A stretch of DNA of 64,000 nucleotides, taken from the NCBI RefSeq assembly GCF_007859075.1, contig NZ_VOAK01000022.1, forward strand, positions 1-64,000, in the 5' to 3' direction. Source of the stretch: Gemmobacter aquaticus. GTDB taxonomy: Bacteria > Pseudomonadota > Alphaproteobacteria > Rhodobacterales > Rhodobacteraceae. The position numbers and the translations under genes are program-made. The notes beneath the pieces were generated by a model. That model did not search any database. It was given only the letters and a program-made list of their open reading frames with translations, and had not been told where the DNA came from. Shown piece by piece: positions 8,982 through 18,475 of the stretch. The number at the start of each line of letters is the position of its first letter. The first letter of the stretch is position 1.

Positions 8982-10229
8982 TTGCACCACGCGACGCCCT
9001 TGATCACCACTATCGTCGCAGGCCTTGGACTGGCCTTCATTTTCGGCCTTGTCGCGCAGCGCCTGCGCCTTCCGCTGATTGCCGGCTATCTGCTCGCAGG
9101 CATGGTGATCGGGCCGTTCACGCCCGGATATGTCGCAGATCAGGCGCTGGCGGGTGAGCTGGCGGAGCTGGGTGTCATCCTGCTGATGTTCGGGGTTGGT
9201 CTGCACTTTTCGATGAAAGAGCTGATGTCGGTGAAATCCATCGCGATTCCCGGCGCGCTCGCGCAGATCGCGGTGGCCACGGCGGCGGGCACGGCGACCG
9301 GCTGGCTGATGGGATGGGGGCTCGGTGCGGGGCTGATCTTCGGACTCGCACTCTCGGTCGCATCGACGGTTGTGCTGCTGCGCGCGCTGCAGGAACGCGA
9401 CCTTGTGCAGACAGAGCGTGGGCGCATCGCCGTGGGCTGGCTGGTGGTCGAGGATCTGGCCATGGTGCTGGCGCTGGTGATGATCCCGCCGCTCGCCGGA
9501 ATTCTGGGCGGCGAGGAGGTTCCGATCGAGGCGAGCGCGGAACAGGTGGCCCGCATCGGCATGGGCCCTGTCGCCGCTACCCTGCTGGTCACAGGCGTCA
9601 AGGTCGCGGCCTTCTTTACGATCATGCTGGTGGTCGGACGGCGGGCCATACCCTGGCTTCTGGACTATGTTGCCCGGATGGGCTCGCGGGAATTGTTCCG
9701 CCTGTCGGTTCTCGCGATCGCCCTTGGCGTTGCCTATGGATCGTCGGTGATCTTCGGCGTGTCCTTCGCGCTTGGAGCCTTCTTCGCGGGAATGGTGATG
9801 TCGGGCTCAACGCTCTCGGCACAGGCGATGAAGGATGTGATCCCCCTGCGCGATGCCTTCGCCGTGCTGTTCTTCGTGTCGGTCGGGATGCTCTTCAACC
9901 CCGAAATCCTGATCGAGGCGCCATTGGCCGTGCTGGCAACCGTTCTGGTGATCCTCGTCGTGAAGTCGGTGGCCGCCTGGGGCCTGATGCGCGCCTTTGG
10001 CCATTCCAATGACCGCGCGCTGACGATTGCCGCCAGTCTTGCACAGATCGGTGAGTTTTCCTTCATCCTGATCGTAATGGGCGAGAGCCTGTCGATCGTC
10101 CCACCGGCAGCAAGTGATCTGGTTGTTGCGGGCGCAATGGTGTCGATTCTGGTGAACCCGCTCTTGTTCCGACTGATCGACCGCCGCTTCCCGCTACCAC
10201 AGCCCCCCGTGCGCGAGGTGGAGATCTAG
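8982..10229 (+). CDS. Monovalent cation:proton antiporter (CPA2/Kef-type, no RCK domain)
   Basis: A 415-residue inner-membrane protein with about twelve hydrophobic segments of the Na+/H+ exchanger (CPA2) fold. Typical sequences are AGYLLAGMVIGPFTPGY near the start and FGVSFALGAFFAGMVMSGS. KefB/KefC and YbaL homologues carry a C-terminal TrkA-N/RCK nucleotide-binding domain; here the protein ends soon after the last membrane segment, so nucleotide or glutathione control through such a domain is absent. The start is a TTG at 8982 preceded by GGAGG five bases away. K+ versus Na+ specificity cannot be judged. Confidence 0.88.
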   Translation: MHHATPLITTIVAGLGLAFIFGLVAQRLRLPLIAGYLLAGMVIGPFTPGYVADQALAGELAELGVILLMFGVGLHFSMKELMSVKSIAIPGALAQIAVATAAGTATGWLMGWGLGAGLIFGLALSVASTVVLLRALQERDLVQTERGRIAVGWLVVEDLAMVLALVMIPPLAGILGGEEVPIEASAEQVARIGMGPVAATLLVTGVKVAAFFTIMLVVGRRAIPWLLDYVARMGSRELFRLSVLAIALGVAYGSSVIFGVSFALGAFFAGMVMSGSTLSAQAMKDVIPLRDAFAVLFFVSVGMLFNPEILIEAPLAVLATVLVILVVKSVAAWGLMRAFGHSNDRALTIAASLAQIGEFSFILIVMGESLSIVPPAASDLVVAGAMVSILVNPLLFRLIDRRFPLPQPPVREVEI

Positions 10230-10245
10230 GATCCGGGGTGGGGCG

Positions 10246-11457
10246 TCAGAGCCCCGCCTCGGATGCAATCTCCGCCCGGCTCTTGCGCTGGCGTTCGGTT
10301 GCCGATTTCAGCTGCCCGCAGGCGGCCATAATGTCCTCGCCCCGCGGCGTGCGGATCGGCGAGGCATAGCCCGCCTTGTACACGATATCGGCAAAGGCCT
10401 CGATCCGCTCCCAGTCTGACCGCTCATACGGGGCGCCCGGCCATTCGTTGAAGGGGATGAGGTTGATCTTGGCCGGAATCCCGGCGATCAGCTTGACCAG
10501 CCGCCGGGCATCGGCATCGCTGTCATTCACACCCTTGAGCATCACATATTCAAAGGTGATACGCTCGCTGTTCGACAGCCGCGGATAATCCCGCAGCGCG
10601 CCGAGCAGGGTCTGGATGTTCCACTTCTTGTTCACCGGTACAAGGCGGTCACGCACCTCGTCGGTCGTGGCATGGAAGCTTACGGCCAGCAGGCAGCCGA
10701 TTTCTTCGGCGGTGCGGGCAATCTCGGGCACGATGCCGCTGGTCGAAAGCGTGATGCGGCGGCGCGAGAGGCTGATGCCCTCGCCATCCATGACCACCTT
10801 CATCGCATCGCGGACATTTTCAAAGTTATAAAGCGGCTCGCCCATACCCATCAGCACCACATTGCTGACCAGACGGGTCTCGTCCTTTGGTGCGCCCGGC
10901 ACCGGCCATTCGCCCAGATCATCGCGTGCGACCATCACCTGACCCACGATCTCGGCGGCAGTCAGGTTGCGGACCAGCTTTTGCGTGCCGGTATGGCAGA
11001 AGGAACAGGTCAGCGTGCAGCCCACCTGGCTGGAGATGCAAAGCGTGCCCCGCGTTTCCTCGGGGATATAGACCACCTCGACCTCATGCCCGCCTGCGAT
11101 GCGCAGAAGATACTTGCGCGTGCCATCGGCCGAGATCTGGCGCGTCACGATCTCGGGGACCGTCACCTCGAAATGCTCGGCCAGCAGCGCGCGATAGTCC
11201 TTGGCCAGATTGGTCATCGCCGCAAAGTCGCGTACGCCCCAGTGGTAGATCCACTGCCAGACCTGACCGACCCGCATCTTCGCCTGCCGCTCTGGCGTTC
11301 CTGCCGCAATCAGCGCGTCGCGCAACTGATCGCGCGTCAGACCCACGAGGTTCTGCTTGCCACCCTCGGGCAGCTTGCGCGGGATGGTCAGCACATCCTG
11401 CGTGATGGGGGCCGAAACAGGATCGGCGGCCTGCGAGGTCAGGGTCGGGGCGTTCAT
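10246..11457 (-). CDS. rlmN: Dual-specificity 23S rRNA (A2503)/tRNA (A37) C2-methyltransferase
   Basis: RlmN is a radical-SAM enzyme that methylates C2 of A2503 in 23S rRNA and A37 in some tRNAs. The 403-residue product has the CxxxCxxC iron-sulphur motif at Cys147, Cys151 and Cys154 ([11 protein letters not shown]), the SAM-contacting GMGEPLYNF and the C-terminal AACGQL holding the catalytic cysteine. The ATG at 11457 is chosen from family length; the frame stays open further upstream and a second ATG at 11517 is possible. Neither has a clear ribosome binding site. It converges with the antiporter gene, 16 bases apart. Confidence 0.95.
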   Translation of the reverse strand: MNAPTLTSQAADPVSAPITQDVLTIPRKLPEGGKQNLVGLTRDQLRDALIAAGTPERQAKMRVGQVWQWIYHWGVRDFAAMTNLAKDYRALLAEHFEVTVPEIVTRQISADGTRKYLLRIAGGHEVEVVYIPEETRGTLCISSQVGCTLTCSFCHTGTQKLVRNLTAAEIVGQVMVARDDLGEWPVPGAPKDETRLVSNVVLMGMGEPLYNFENVRDAMKVVMDGEGISLSRRRITLSTSGIVPEIARTAEEIGCLLAVSFHATTDEVRDRLVPVNKKWNIQTLLGALRDYPRLSNSERITFEYVMLKGVNDSDADARRLVKLIAGIPAKINLIPFNEWPGAPYERSDWERIEAFADIVYKAGYASPIRTPRGEDIMAACGQLKSATERQRKSRAEIASEAGL

Positions 11458-11525
11458 GGCTGCGGGTCCGGACAAGTCAGGAGAAAAGAAGGAGTCGGCG
11501 GAGTAAACGCCGTTCATACATGAAA

Positions 11526-11557
11526 ATGCCGCGCTTGCCAAATGGCCAGCGCGGCAT
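11526..11557 (-). terminator. Terminator between the IalB gene and rlmN
   Basis: A long hairpin (11526-11540 with 11543-11557, one internal mismatch) is followed by TTTTCA on the minus strand. It begins 24 bases after the stop of the IalB-family gene, so that gene and rlmN are probably separate transcription units despite sharing a strand. Confidence 0.75.
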
Positions 11558-11581
11558 CCCCAAATCTGTGTCAGTGGGCGC

Positions 11582-12118
11582 TTACTTGCAGCGCTTTGCG
11601 GCCTCTTCCATCGCGGCGGTGAACCCGCGCAGCGAGATGGTGTCCTTGGTCTGGGTGCCACGGCCCGAGGCCCCGCTGATCACCGCAGTCGTGCCACGCT
11701 TCAGTGCCGCGATCAGCGCGGCATCCTGGTCAGCACCGGCAGTCCAGGCGTATTCACCATCGGTGAACAGTTCATAGATCGTGCCATCAACATCCACCTT
11801 AACGGTCGAATCCTTGGCGAAGGGATAGCCGCCGGTATAGCTGACCTCACCCTTGCCGCCCTCGCCAGCCCGGAATGTGATCCACAGCTGGATCTCACTC
11901 CGCGTGGCCTTGACGGGCTTGCCGTCGCGCGTGGCTTCCGATGTCTTGGGCGTCGTCACACCCCAGCATTCCTTGGGCGCGCCGGTCGGCGGATCGGTGA
12001 ACACCGACCAGTCCGTCATGACCGCAACCTGGTTGGTGGTTTCCTGTGCCATCGCGCCGGTCGCGGCGATGGCGATGAGTGCCGCCGCGCCAAGGGTGCG
12101 TGCAAAAAGGGAAGTCAT
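11582..12118 (-). CDS. Invasion-associated locus B (IalB) family periplasmic protein
   Basis: A 178-residue exported protein. The N-terminus is a clear Sec signal peptide (hydrophobic 9-22, cleavage probably after AMA near residue 24). The mature part contains [19 protein letters not shown] and ends with a Cys-containing tail, as in the IalB family (named from Bartonella, but widespread in non-pathogenic alphaproteobacteria). The molecular role is unknown. It is divergent from the asparaginase gene across about 170 bases and has its own terminator. Confidence 0.85.
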   Translation of the reverse strand: MTSLFARTLGAAALIAIAATGAMAQETTNQVAVMTDWSVFTDPPTGAPKECWGVTTPKTSEATRDGKPVKATRSEIQLWITFRAGEGGKGEVSYTGGYPFAKDSTVKVDVDGTIYELFTDGEYAWTAGADQDAALIAALKRGTTAVISGASGRGTQTKDTISLRGFTAAMEEAAKRCK

Positions 12119-12286
12119 ACCTCAGCCTCCAGCCGAAAGTGCCTCTTTCCGCCCTGCCATGATGCCGGTTCGACCGGCTTTTCGGTAGCAGGAGCAATCT
12201 GAACCCGATATCCCTGCATATCAGCAAAATGGCAAGGCGCGAAAGGCCACTGGGCAGAGAATCGCGCATCTGTGAGGACGCAAGAC

Positions 12287-13282
12287 ATGACGCAGGCAGT
12301 GCCCATGGTCGAACTTTGGCGTGGTGGTCTGCTGGAAAGCATGCATCGCGGCCATGCGGTGATCTGCAATGATGCGGGTGAAATCATCGAGGCATGGGGC
12401 GATCCGGGCCGTGTGATCTATCCCAGATCATCCTGCAAGATGCTTCAGGCCCTACCCCTGGTTGAAAGCGGCGCGGCCGATGCCGTGGGCCTTCCGCCGG
12501 AATTGCTCGCGCTGTCCTGTGCAAGCCATCAGGGCGCCGCGCTGCATGTCGGCGCGGTGCGCAACTGGCTTTCGGGGCTGAACATCGCCGAATCCGATCT
12601 GCGCTGCGGCGCGCATGAGCCCTATGACCGGGACGAGCGCGACCGGCTGATCCGGGCTGATGAGCGTCCGTGCCAGTATCACAACAATTGCTCTGGCAAG
12701 CATGCCGGCATGCTGACCTGGACACGCCACATGAAGGCGGGGCCAGAGTATGTCGACCCCGACCACCCCCTGCAGCGCGCGATCCGCACCGCGTTTGAAG
12801 AAGTCACCGAGGAATCCTCGCCCGGCTACGGGATCGACGGCTGCTCGGCCCCGAACTTCGCGACCACGGTCAGCGGTCTTGCCCGCGCCATGGCCTTCTT
12901 TGCCGCAGCGCCCGAGTCCGGCACGGCCCGCCATCGCGCGGCGCATCGTCTGACACGCGCCATGGCGCACTTCCCTGAATATGTGGCTGGCGAGGGGCGG
13001 GCCTGCACGCTTCTGATGCGGGCGATGGGGGGGCGGGTCGCGATCAAGACCGGCGCCGAGGCCGTTTTCGTCGCGATCGTGCCGGAAAAGCGACTCGGGA
13101 TCGCGGTCAAGATCGAGGACGGCAACTCGCGCGCTTCCGAGGCGGTGATTGCGGCACTTCTGGTGCGCGTCGGCGCGCTTGACCCCGCCCATCCGGTACT
13201 CTCGCGCTATGTCAACACCCACCAGCGCAACTGGCGCGGGATCGAGACGGGGTCGATCAGGCTGGCATCCGGGCTGTTCTGA
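12287..13282 (+). CDS. L-asparaginase II family (Rhizobium-type) amidohydrolase
   Basis: A 331-residue cytoplasmic protein of the thermolabile/Rhizobium-type asparaginase family, which hydrolyses L-asparagine to aspartate and ammonia and is unrelated to E. coli AnsA/AnsB. Family motifs are YPRSSCKMLQALPL (near 50), NNCSGKHAGML (the Ser-Lys active-site and metal-binding Cys region) and GYGIDGCSAPNF. I chose ATG 12287 because GAGGA sits eight bases upstream; a GTG at 12272 is in frame but overlaps that site. A GC-rich hairpin (13284-13318) follows the stop. Confidence 0.9.
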   Translation: MTQAVPMVELWRGGLLESMHRGHAVICNDAGEIIEAWGDPGRVIYPRSSCKMLQALPLVESGAADAVGLPPELLALSCASHQGAALHVGAVRNWLSGLNIAESDLRCGAHEPYDRDERDRLIRADERPCQYHNNCSGKHAGMLTWTRHMKAGPEYVDPDHPLQRAIRTAFEEVTEESSPGYGIDGCSAPNFATTVSGLARAMAFFAAAPESGTARHRAAHRLTRAMAHFPEYVAGEGRACTLLMRAMGGRVAIKTGAEAVFVAIVPEKRLGIAVKIEDGNSRASEAVIAALLVRVGALDPAHPVLSRYVNTHQRNWRGIETGSIRLASGLF

Positions 13283-13283
13283 C

Positions 13284-13318
13284 GACAGAGGCCCCCACCA
13301 TTGGCGAGGGCCCCTGTC
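13284..13318 (+). terminator. Possible terminator hairpin after the asparaginase gene
   Basis: Inverted arms 13284-13294 and 13308-13318 pair with one mismatch directly after the stop codon. No T-run follows, so termination is only a possibility. Confidence 0.4.
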
Positions 13319-13514
13319 ACAACCTGTCCGATGGTGCATGCTGGTGGGGGCACGTGCTGCGCAACACCGGGCGTCACTCGTTACAAGATAAGGTATAGGG
13401 GCAGCCAGTGGCGGAAATGCGATGCCGTTTCGGTAATTGATAGGTCAATTTCCGGCTGTTTCATGGCACGGTAGCCTAGTTGATTTGGGCAGCACTTGGT
13501 GTCAGCATTGTAAC

Positions 13515-13871
13515 ATGAGCATAATGCCACCGGTTCCACCCTCGCCCATCCCCTTCGCCGCGCGCGAGCCGGAACTTGTGCGATTTGACCGGACAGAACT
13601 GGGCGCGATCCTTTCGGTCTATGGCCGGATGGTGGCGGCGGGCGAATGGCGCGACTATGCGATCAACGCCCTGCGCGACGTGGCCGAGTTCTGCGTTTTC
13701 CGCAGGACGGCCGAGGTGCCGATCTACCGCATCGAAAAGCGCCCCCGCCTGCGCAGCCGTCAGGGCATGTATGCCGTGGTGGGCGAGGCCGGGCAGGTGC
13801 TGCGACGCGGGCATGAACTGTCGGCGGTGCTGCGCCATTTTGACCGCAAGCTGATCCGCCCGATCGACTGA
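13515..13871 (+). CDS. DUF2794 family protein
   Basis: A 118-residue soluble protein. Its conserved core runs from VRFDRTELGAILSVYGRMVAAGEW to an Arg-rich stretch (YRIEKRPRLRSRQGMY), as in the alphaproteobacterial DUF2794 family of unknown function. The open frame extends 26 codons upstream of the ATG at 13515, but the core begins after it; an ATG at 13524 is also possible. No strong ribosome binding site is visible at either. It converges with the NlpC/P60 gene. Confidence 0.75.
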   Translation: MSIMPPVPPSPIPFAAREPELVRFDRTELGAILSVYGRMVAAGEWRDYAINALRDVAEFCVFRRTAEVPIYRIEKRPRLRSRQGMYAVVGEAGQVLRRGHELSAVLRHFDRKLIRPID

Positions 13872-13877
13872 ACACCG

Positions 13878-14708
13878 TCACACCGCCGCCATGATCCGAC
13901 GGCGATGGGTCACCGGGCCACCGCCCGAGGCCTCGATGCGGGTGATGGCGGGCAGGATGTCCTCTTCGACAACCGCCATGAATGCGGCGGTCGCGTGAAC
14001 CATGCGACCCGGCCCAAGCGCGATGGCGACATGACCCTTCCAGAACAGAAGGTCATTGCGACGCAGCGCCTCATTTTCTGGCACGGCCACTCCGCAAGCG
14101 GATTGCAGGTCGCTGTCGGCTGGCATGTCGATTCCGCAGGCTCGGAATGCCCCCTGAACCAGCCCCGAACAGTCAATCCCTGCCCGACTGTTCCCGCCCC
14201 ACAGATAGGGTGTGTGCAGAAATCCCATTGCGACGCCGGCAGGATCTTCGAGCCTCTGGTCAAGCGGCAGAAGATGCGCTGTCGGAACATGCCCCTGCGC
14301 TGTCTCGGCCCAGGCACCACTGACCGAATGCACCTCGATACGCGCGCCCAGGTAAAGCGGCATGATTTCGGGCGCCTGCACCTTTGGGCCGGAATAGGCA
14401 TGGGTGCCCGGAGTGACGATGTGATGCGTTACGGGTTGCGCCTCCGAAAGGCTATCCTCGGGCAGATAACCGCAATATCCATCCTTCGCCGCCTGAACAA
14501 AGGCCCAGCCGGCCTCACGCTCGATGACTGTCACCCCATCCCCAAGCAAAAGCTGCCGCTCACGGGGTCCTGCCGGTGCGCGTAGCAGATCGACCAGAGG
14601 ACGCGCGACCTGTGCGGGCTCTCCGCCAGTAAAGCGCGGGGCATCGATGATCCCGCGCAGCGTATCCAGTGCGACACGGGCATTGGCAGGGGTCAGTCTG
14701 CGATCCAT
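13878..14708 (-). CDS. NlpC/P60 (C40) peptidase with SH3 domains
   Basis: A 276-residue cell-wall-type peptidase, probably cleaving gamma-D-Glu-diaminopimelate or related muropeptide bonds. The N-terminal half contains bacterial SH3-like segments (about 45-90 and 95-150). The C-terminal NlpC/P60 domain has Cys180 in GIDCSGLVQ, His226 in GHVAIALG and a third polar residue (His238), a complete catalytic set. There is no signal peptide, so a cytoplasmic recycling role fits. It starts inside the stop of the aminopeptidase gene (TGATG, one-base overlap), implying coupled translation and related peptide-recycling work. Confidence 0.9.
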   Translation of the reverse strand: MDRRLTPANARVALDTLRGIIDAPRFTGGEPAQVARPLVDLLRAPAGPRERQLLLGDGVTVIEREAGWAFVQAAKDGYCGYLPEDSLSEAQPVTHHIVTPGTHAYSGPKVQAPEIMPLYLGARIEVHSVSGAWAETAQGHVPTAHLLPLDQRLEDPAGVAMGFLHTPYLWGGNSRAGIDCSGLVQGAFRACGIDMPADSDLQSACGVAVPENEALRRNDLLFWKGHVAIALGPGRMVHATAAFMAVVEEDILPAITRIEASGGGPVTHRRRIMAAV

Positions 14709-16102
14709 CAGAGCCCCAGCATCTGCGGCAGCGCAAGCAGAAGCGCCCGCGCACCCTGCCCCACCCCGCCCTTGGGCCGCGCCGGCGCATCCGACGGCGT
14801 ATGGCCGTAGATGTCGAAGTGCATGTAGCGTGGATGGTCGGCGAACCGTCGCAGGAACAGGGCCGCCGTGATCGAACCGGCAAATCCATAACCCGGCGCA
14901 TTGTCCAGATCGGCGATGCCCGGCTCGATCACGCTCTCATAGGCGTCATGAAACGGCAGGCGCCAGACCGGGTCGGCACCCGCACGCGCGCCGTCCTCCA
15001 GCGCCCCGGCCATCGCAGCATCATCCGTGTAATAGGGGGCAAGGTCTGGCCCAACCGCAACACGCGCCGCGCCTGTCAGTGTGGCCATCGAGATCAGCAC
15101 CTCGGGTGATTCCTCGCAGGCCCAGGCCAGAGCATCGGCCAGAACCAGCCGCCCTTCTGCGTCGGTGTCGTTCACCTCGACCGTCAGACCTTTGCGTGAC
15201 TTCAGGATATCCTTGGGCCGCATCGCCCGACCGGAAACCGAGTTTTCCACGGCAGGCACGATCACCCGCAGACGCAGGGGCAGGTTCAACTCCATGATCA
15301 TCTGCGCAAGGCCCATGACAGTTGCAGCGCCACCCATGTCCTTCTTCATCAGTTGCATGCCGCTGGAAGGCTTGAGGTTCAGACCGCCCGTATCAAAGCA
15401 GACGCCCTTGCCCACCAGCGTCAGGCTTGGTCCCGACTGCCCCCACCGCAGGCTCATGATCCGCGGCGCCCGGTCCGAGCCCTTGCCGACGGCATGCACC
15501 ATCGGGAAGTCCGTCTCTAGCGCAGCCCCCGATACCACCTGAACTGCAGCACCATGGCGTTCGGCCAGCGCGACGAAGGCGGCCTCCAGTTCAGCCGGGC
15601 CAAGGTCTTGCGCAGGTGTGTTGATCAGGTCACGGGTCAGAAACTCGCCGCGCGCCATCGCAATAACCTGCGCCTCATCCACGCCATCGGGGCATTTCAG
15701 TGCAGGCCATACCCGATTGGCGGGTTTGTAGCGATCAAACCGGTACTGCGCGAGAAGCCAGCCAAGCGCGGCCTCGGTCGCAAGCGGGGCGGGCAGGCCC
15801 ACGAACTCCCAGTTTCCCGCAGGAAGCGCCGAAACAGACTTGGCCAGGCCAAAACGCTGCCGCGCGCGGGCACGCGCGTCGCCCAGCCCCACAACGGCAC
15901 CGACAACCGCACCACCGTCCATGCCCGGCAGAAGGGCCAGTTCACCAAGGCCTGCGCCAAAGGCACCATCGCGCAACCAGGCCGCCCATTGTGGCGGTTG
16001 CGCATCGAGCCAGGCTTGAAGGCTGTCCTGTGCCACAACGTGCAACGGGCGAGCGGCGCTGTCAGGGTCGGCAAAGGCGGGCATATTCGGGACGGCGGTC
16101 AT
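14708..16102 (-). CDS. Leucyl aminopeptidase family (M17) metallopeptidase
   Basis: A 464-residue cytosolic M17 aminopeptidase removing N-terminal residues from peptides. Visible motifs are GKGVCFDTGGLNLKPSSGM with metal-binding Asp, KKDMGGAATVMG with the catalytic Lys region and NDTDAEGRLVLADAL, the M17 signature holding Asp/Glu metal ligands. The ATG at 16102 has GGAG six bases upstream; the frame opens five codons earlier. It forms a two-gene unit with the NlpC/P60 peptidase immediately downstream, suggesting stepwise breakdown of muropeptides or other peptides. Confidence 0.92.
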   Translation of the reverse strand: MTAVPNMPAFADPDSAARPLHVVAQDSLQAWLDAQPPQWAAWLRDGAFGAGLGELALLPGMDGGAVVGAVVGLGDARARARQRFGLAKSVSALPAGNWEFVGLPAPLATEAALGWLLAQYRFDRYKPANRVWPALKCPDGVDEAQVIAMARGEFLTRDLINTPAQDLGPAELEAAFVALAERHGAAVQVVSGAALETDFPMVHAVGKGSDRAPRIMSLRWGQSGPSLTLVGKGVCFDTGGLNLKPSSGMQLMKKDMGGAATVMGLAQMIMELNLPLRLRVIVPAVENSVSGRAMRPKDILKSRKGLTVEVNDTDAEGRLVLADALAWACEESPEVLISMATLTGAARVAVGPDLAPYYTDDAAMAGALEDGARAGADPVWRLPFHDAYESVIEPGIADLDNAPGYGFAGSITAALFLRRFADHPRYMHFDIYGHTPSDAPARPKGGVGQGARALLLALPQMLGL

Positions 16103-16159
16103 GGGGCACTCCATCATTCGGCGGCAAGCCTAGCCCAACGCCACGCGCCCGCAACCCCC

Positions 16160-16561
16160 TCAGCCCACAAGACCGGGGAGTGGACCACCGGGCAGCAGAG
16201 AGCGTTCCGCAATGCGCATGAGCCGTGCCCAGACGGCGGCAAATGCGGTCGCGTCCCCAAGATCGAGGCAATTCCGCAGATCGCCCGCCACACGGCAAAG
16301 CGATACCATCCCCAACTGCTCGGCCATGCGCTGCAACCGGCGCAGGCGGCGCGAGAGATCCTGCAGATTCTTTCCGTGCACCTGCGCCGCCATGCCCGAC
16401 ATCGCAAGCGCCAACTCTTCCAGCGCGCGCGTGATCACATGTTCCGCCTGATCTGGCCCCATCGCGCGATACATCGCCTCGATCGGGGCGGAATCGAGAT
16501 GCAGCACATCCTTCGGTCGAAGGACCGTCACATTCGTGGTCATATCCACACCCAGTTTCAT
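16160..16561 (-). CDS. Conserved hypothetical helical protein (Hpt-like)
   Basis: A 133-residue acidic, helix-rich protein that I do not recognise firmly. After an N-terminal VTVLRPKDVLHLD segment it runs as long amphipathic helices (EHVITRALEELALAM, NLQDLSRRLRRLQRMAEQLG), a layout reminiscent of a four-helix Hpt bundle. The canonical HxxKG phospho-acceptor motif is not evident. A second Met (start at 16543) may be the true start. It sits 57 bases upstream of the aminopeptidase and could be co-transcribed. A role as a degenerate phosphotransfer or structural protein is speculative. Confidence 0.6.
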   Translation of the reverse strand: MKLGVDMTTNVTVLRPKDVLHLDSAPIEAMYRAMGPDQAEHVITRALEELALAMSGMAAQVHGKNLQDLSRRLRRLQRMAEQLGMVSLCRVAGDLRNCLDLGDATAFAAVWARLMRIAERSLLPGGPLPGLVG

Positions 16562-16678
16562 TCACCCATCGCGATGCTGGCCTCGGGGCACTGAACAAAT
16601 CGTTGAGCGCTGGAACAGAAACCTCTCGAATTTTCTGCAATTGCAGCATAGATGAAAGAAAACCTGACGGAGGATGTG

Positions 16679-17326
16679 ATGGACCAAGCCAAGCCCCTGC
16701 CCGGTTACCTGGTCGGCCGCTACAATGGCTGGAAGGCGACGACCTATCAGGACAACAAAGCCTGGTATCGCCGACTGGCCAACCATGGGCAGCACCCACG
16801 CGCCATGATCATCTCGTGCTGCGACTCGCGTCAGCATGTGACCTCGATCTTCGGCGCGGATGAAGGCGAGTTCTTCATTCACCGCAACATCGCGGGCCTC
16901 GTGCCGCCCTATAGTCCCGACGGGGGCAATCACGGCACCTCGGCCACGGTGGAATATGCGGTCACCGCGCTGAAGGTGGCCCATATCATCGTGATCGGCC
17001 ATTCCAACTGCGGTGGCGTCAAGGGCTGCGATGACATGTGCTCGGGCAAGGCCCCGCAACTTCTTGAAAAATCGAGCTTTGTGGGCCGCTGGATGGACAT
17101 TCTCCGCCCAGGCTACGAACGTATCTCGCACCTTCCCGATGGGGAACGCGGACCCGCGCTTGAAAAGCAGGCGGTGCTGGTCAGCCTTGAGAACCTGATG
17201 ACTTTCCCCTTCGTGCGCGAGGCGGTTGAGTCCGAGCTTCTGACCTTGCACGGCCTGTGGAATGACATCGGCGAAGGCAGCCTCGAGCAGTATGACATGC
17301 CGACGGATGCGTTTCAGCCAATCTGA
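16679..17326 (+). CDS. Beta-class carbonic anhydrase
   Basis: A 215-residue zinc enzyme that interconverts CO2 and bicarbonate in the cytoplasm. The zinc ligands and catalytic dyad are visible in SCCDSRQHV (Cys with the Asp-Arg pair) and GHSNCGGVKGC (His and Cys). The fold-defining FFIHRNIAGLVPPY is also present. The ATG at 16679 has GGAGG five bases upstream; the open frame begins nine codons earlier. It is a single gene, divergent from the Hpt-like gene and convergent with zapE. Confidence 0.93.
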   Translation: MDQAKPLPGYLVGRYNGWKATTYQDNKAWYRRLANHGQHPRAMIISCCDSRQHVTSIFGADEGEFFIHRNIAGLVPPYSPDGGNHGTSATVEYAVTALKVAHIIVIGHSNCGGVKGCDDMCSGKAPQLLEKSSFVGRWMDILRPGYERISHLPDGERGPALEKQAVLVSLENLMTFPFVREAVESELLTLHGLWNDIGEGSLEQYDMPTDAFQPI

Positions 17327-17350
17327 CCCGCCAGAACGGGCGCGGGGCAG

Positions 17351-18439
17351 TCAGCTCTCCGCCCGTCCCCAGCTGGCATCCTGCATCTCGCGCAGACGGC
17401 TTGCGGTGCGTTCAAACTCGAACGCCCCTTCGCCTTCGGTGTAAAGCCGCTCTGGCACATCAGCGGCTGAACAGATCAGCCTGACCTTCCCCTCGTAAAG
17501 CGCGTCGATCAGCGTCACGAATCGCTTGGCCTCGTTGTAGTTCGAGGACGAAAGCTGCGGAATGCCCTCTAGGATCAGCACCCGTACCGCTTGCGCCAGC
17601 GCAAGATAATCGGCTGGTCCCAGCGGACGGGCGCACAGATCCCAGAAACTCGCCCGCGCCACGCCGTTGGCAAAGTGCGGCACCTCGACCTCGCGGCCAT
17701 TCACCTGCAGGATCAGTGTCTCGCCCGGCGTGCCCCCGGAAAGATCCTTCCAGATCGCATCGATCGCCGCACCGCTTTGGCCGGCGGGGTGGAAATAGAC
17801 CTGCGCACCCTGCAGGCGATGCTGGCGATAGTCGTTCGGGCTTTCCAGTTCCTGAACGTCGAACCGGTCGCGCAGATAGTCGATGAAGGGCAGGAACAGT
17901 GCCCGATTCAGCCCGTTCTTGTACAGATCCTCGGGCGGGCGGTTTGAGGTGGTGACGATGACCACCCCCTGATCGACCAGAAGCTGGAACAGCCGGCCCA
18001 CGATCATCGCATCGGTGATGTCGGTGATCTGCATTTCGTCAAAGGCGAGCAGCCGGATTTCCTTGGCAACTGCATCTGCGACGGGCTTCAGCGCGTCATC
18101 GACCCCGGTCTGCCGCGCGGCATGCATGCCGCGATGGATTTCCTGCATGAAGGCATGGAAATGCACCCGGCGCTTGGCCGAAATGGCCAGATGGTCAACG
18201 AAGAGGTCCATCACCATGGACTTGCCGCGACCGACCCCACCCCAAAGATAAAGACCCTTTGGCGGCACCACCGGGCGCGCGAACAGCCCGGCAAACAGTC
18301 CGATCCGGCGATTGGCATTCGCCTCAAGCCAGACGCGGATCTCTTCCAGTCGCGGCAGAACCGCGTGCTGGGCAGGGTCGGGGCGCAATCGGCCCTCAGC
18401 CACGCGGGCCTCATAGATCTCGGTCAGGGTTTGTCGCAT
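17351..18439 (-). CDS. zapE: Cell division protein ZapE (AFG1-family ATPase)
   Basis: A 362-residue AFG1/ZapE-type P-loop ATPase, known in E. coli to act on the division ring and related to mitochondrial AFG1/LACE1. Walker A is GGVGRGKSMVMD (near 68-79) and Walker B is LLAFDEMQITD, followed by the sensor-like VIVTTSNRPPEDLY. Length and start match the family. It lies 36 bases downstream of the phosphopantetheinyl transferase gene on the same strand, so some read-through from the biosynthetic cluster is possible, though the functions are unrelated. Confidence 0.93.
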   Translation of the reverse strand: MRQTLTEIYEARVAEGRLRPDPAQHAVLPRLEEIRVWLEANANRRIGLFAGLFARPVVPPKGLYLWGGVGRGKSMVMDLFVDHLAISAKRRVHFHAFMQEIHRGMHAARQTGVDDALKPVADAVAKEIRLLAFDEMQITDITDAMIVGRLFQLLVDQGVVIVTTSNRPPEDLYKNGLNRALFLPFIDYLRDRFDVQELESPNDYRQHRLQGAQVYFHPAGQSGAAIDAIWKDLSGGTPGETLILQVNGREVEVPHFANGVARASFWDLCARPLGPADYLALAQAVRVLILEGIPQLSSSNYNEAKRFVTLIDALYEGKVRLICSAADVPERLYTEGEGAFEFERTASRLREMQDASWGRAES

Positions 18440-18475
18440 ACCATAGCATACAATGTATGTTTGACGCCGAAAAGG

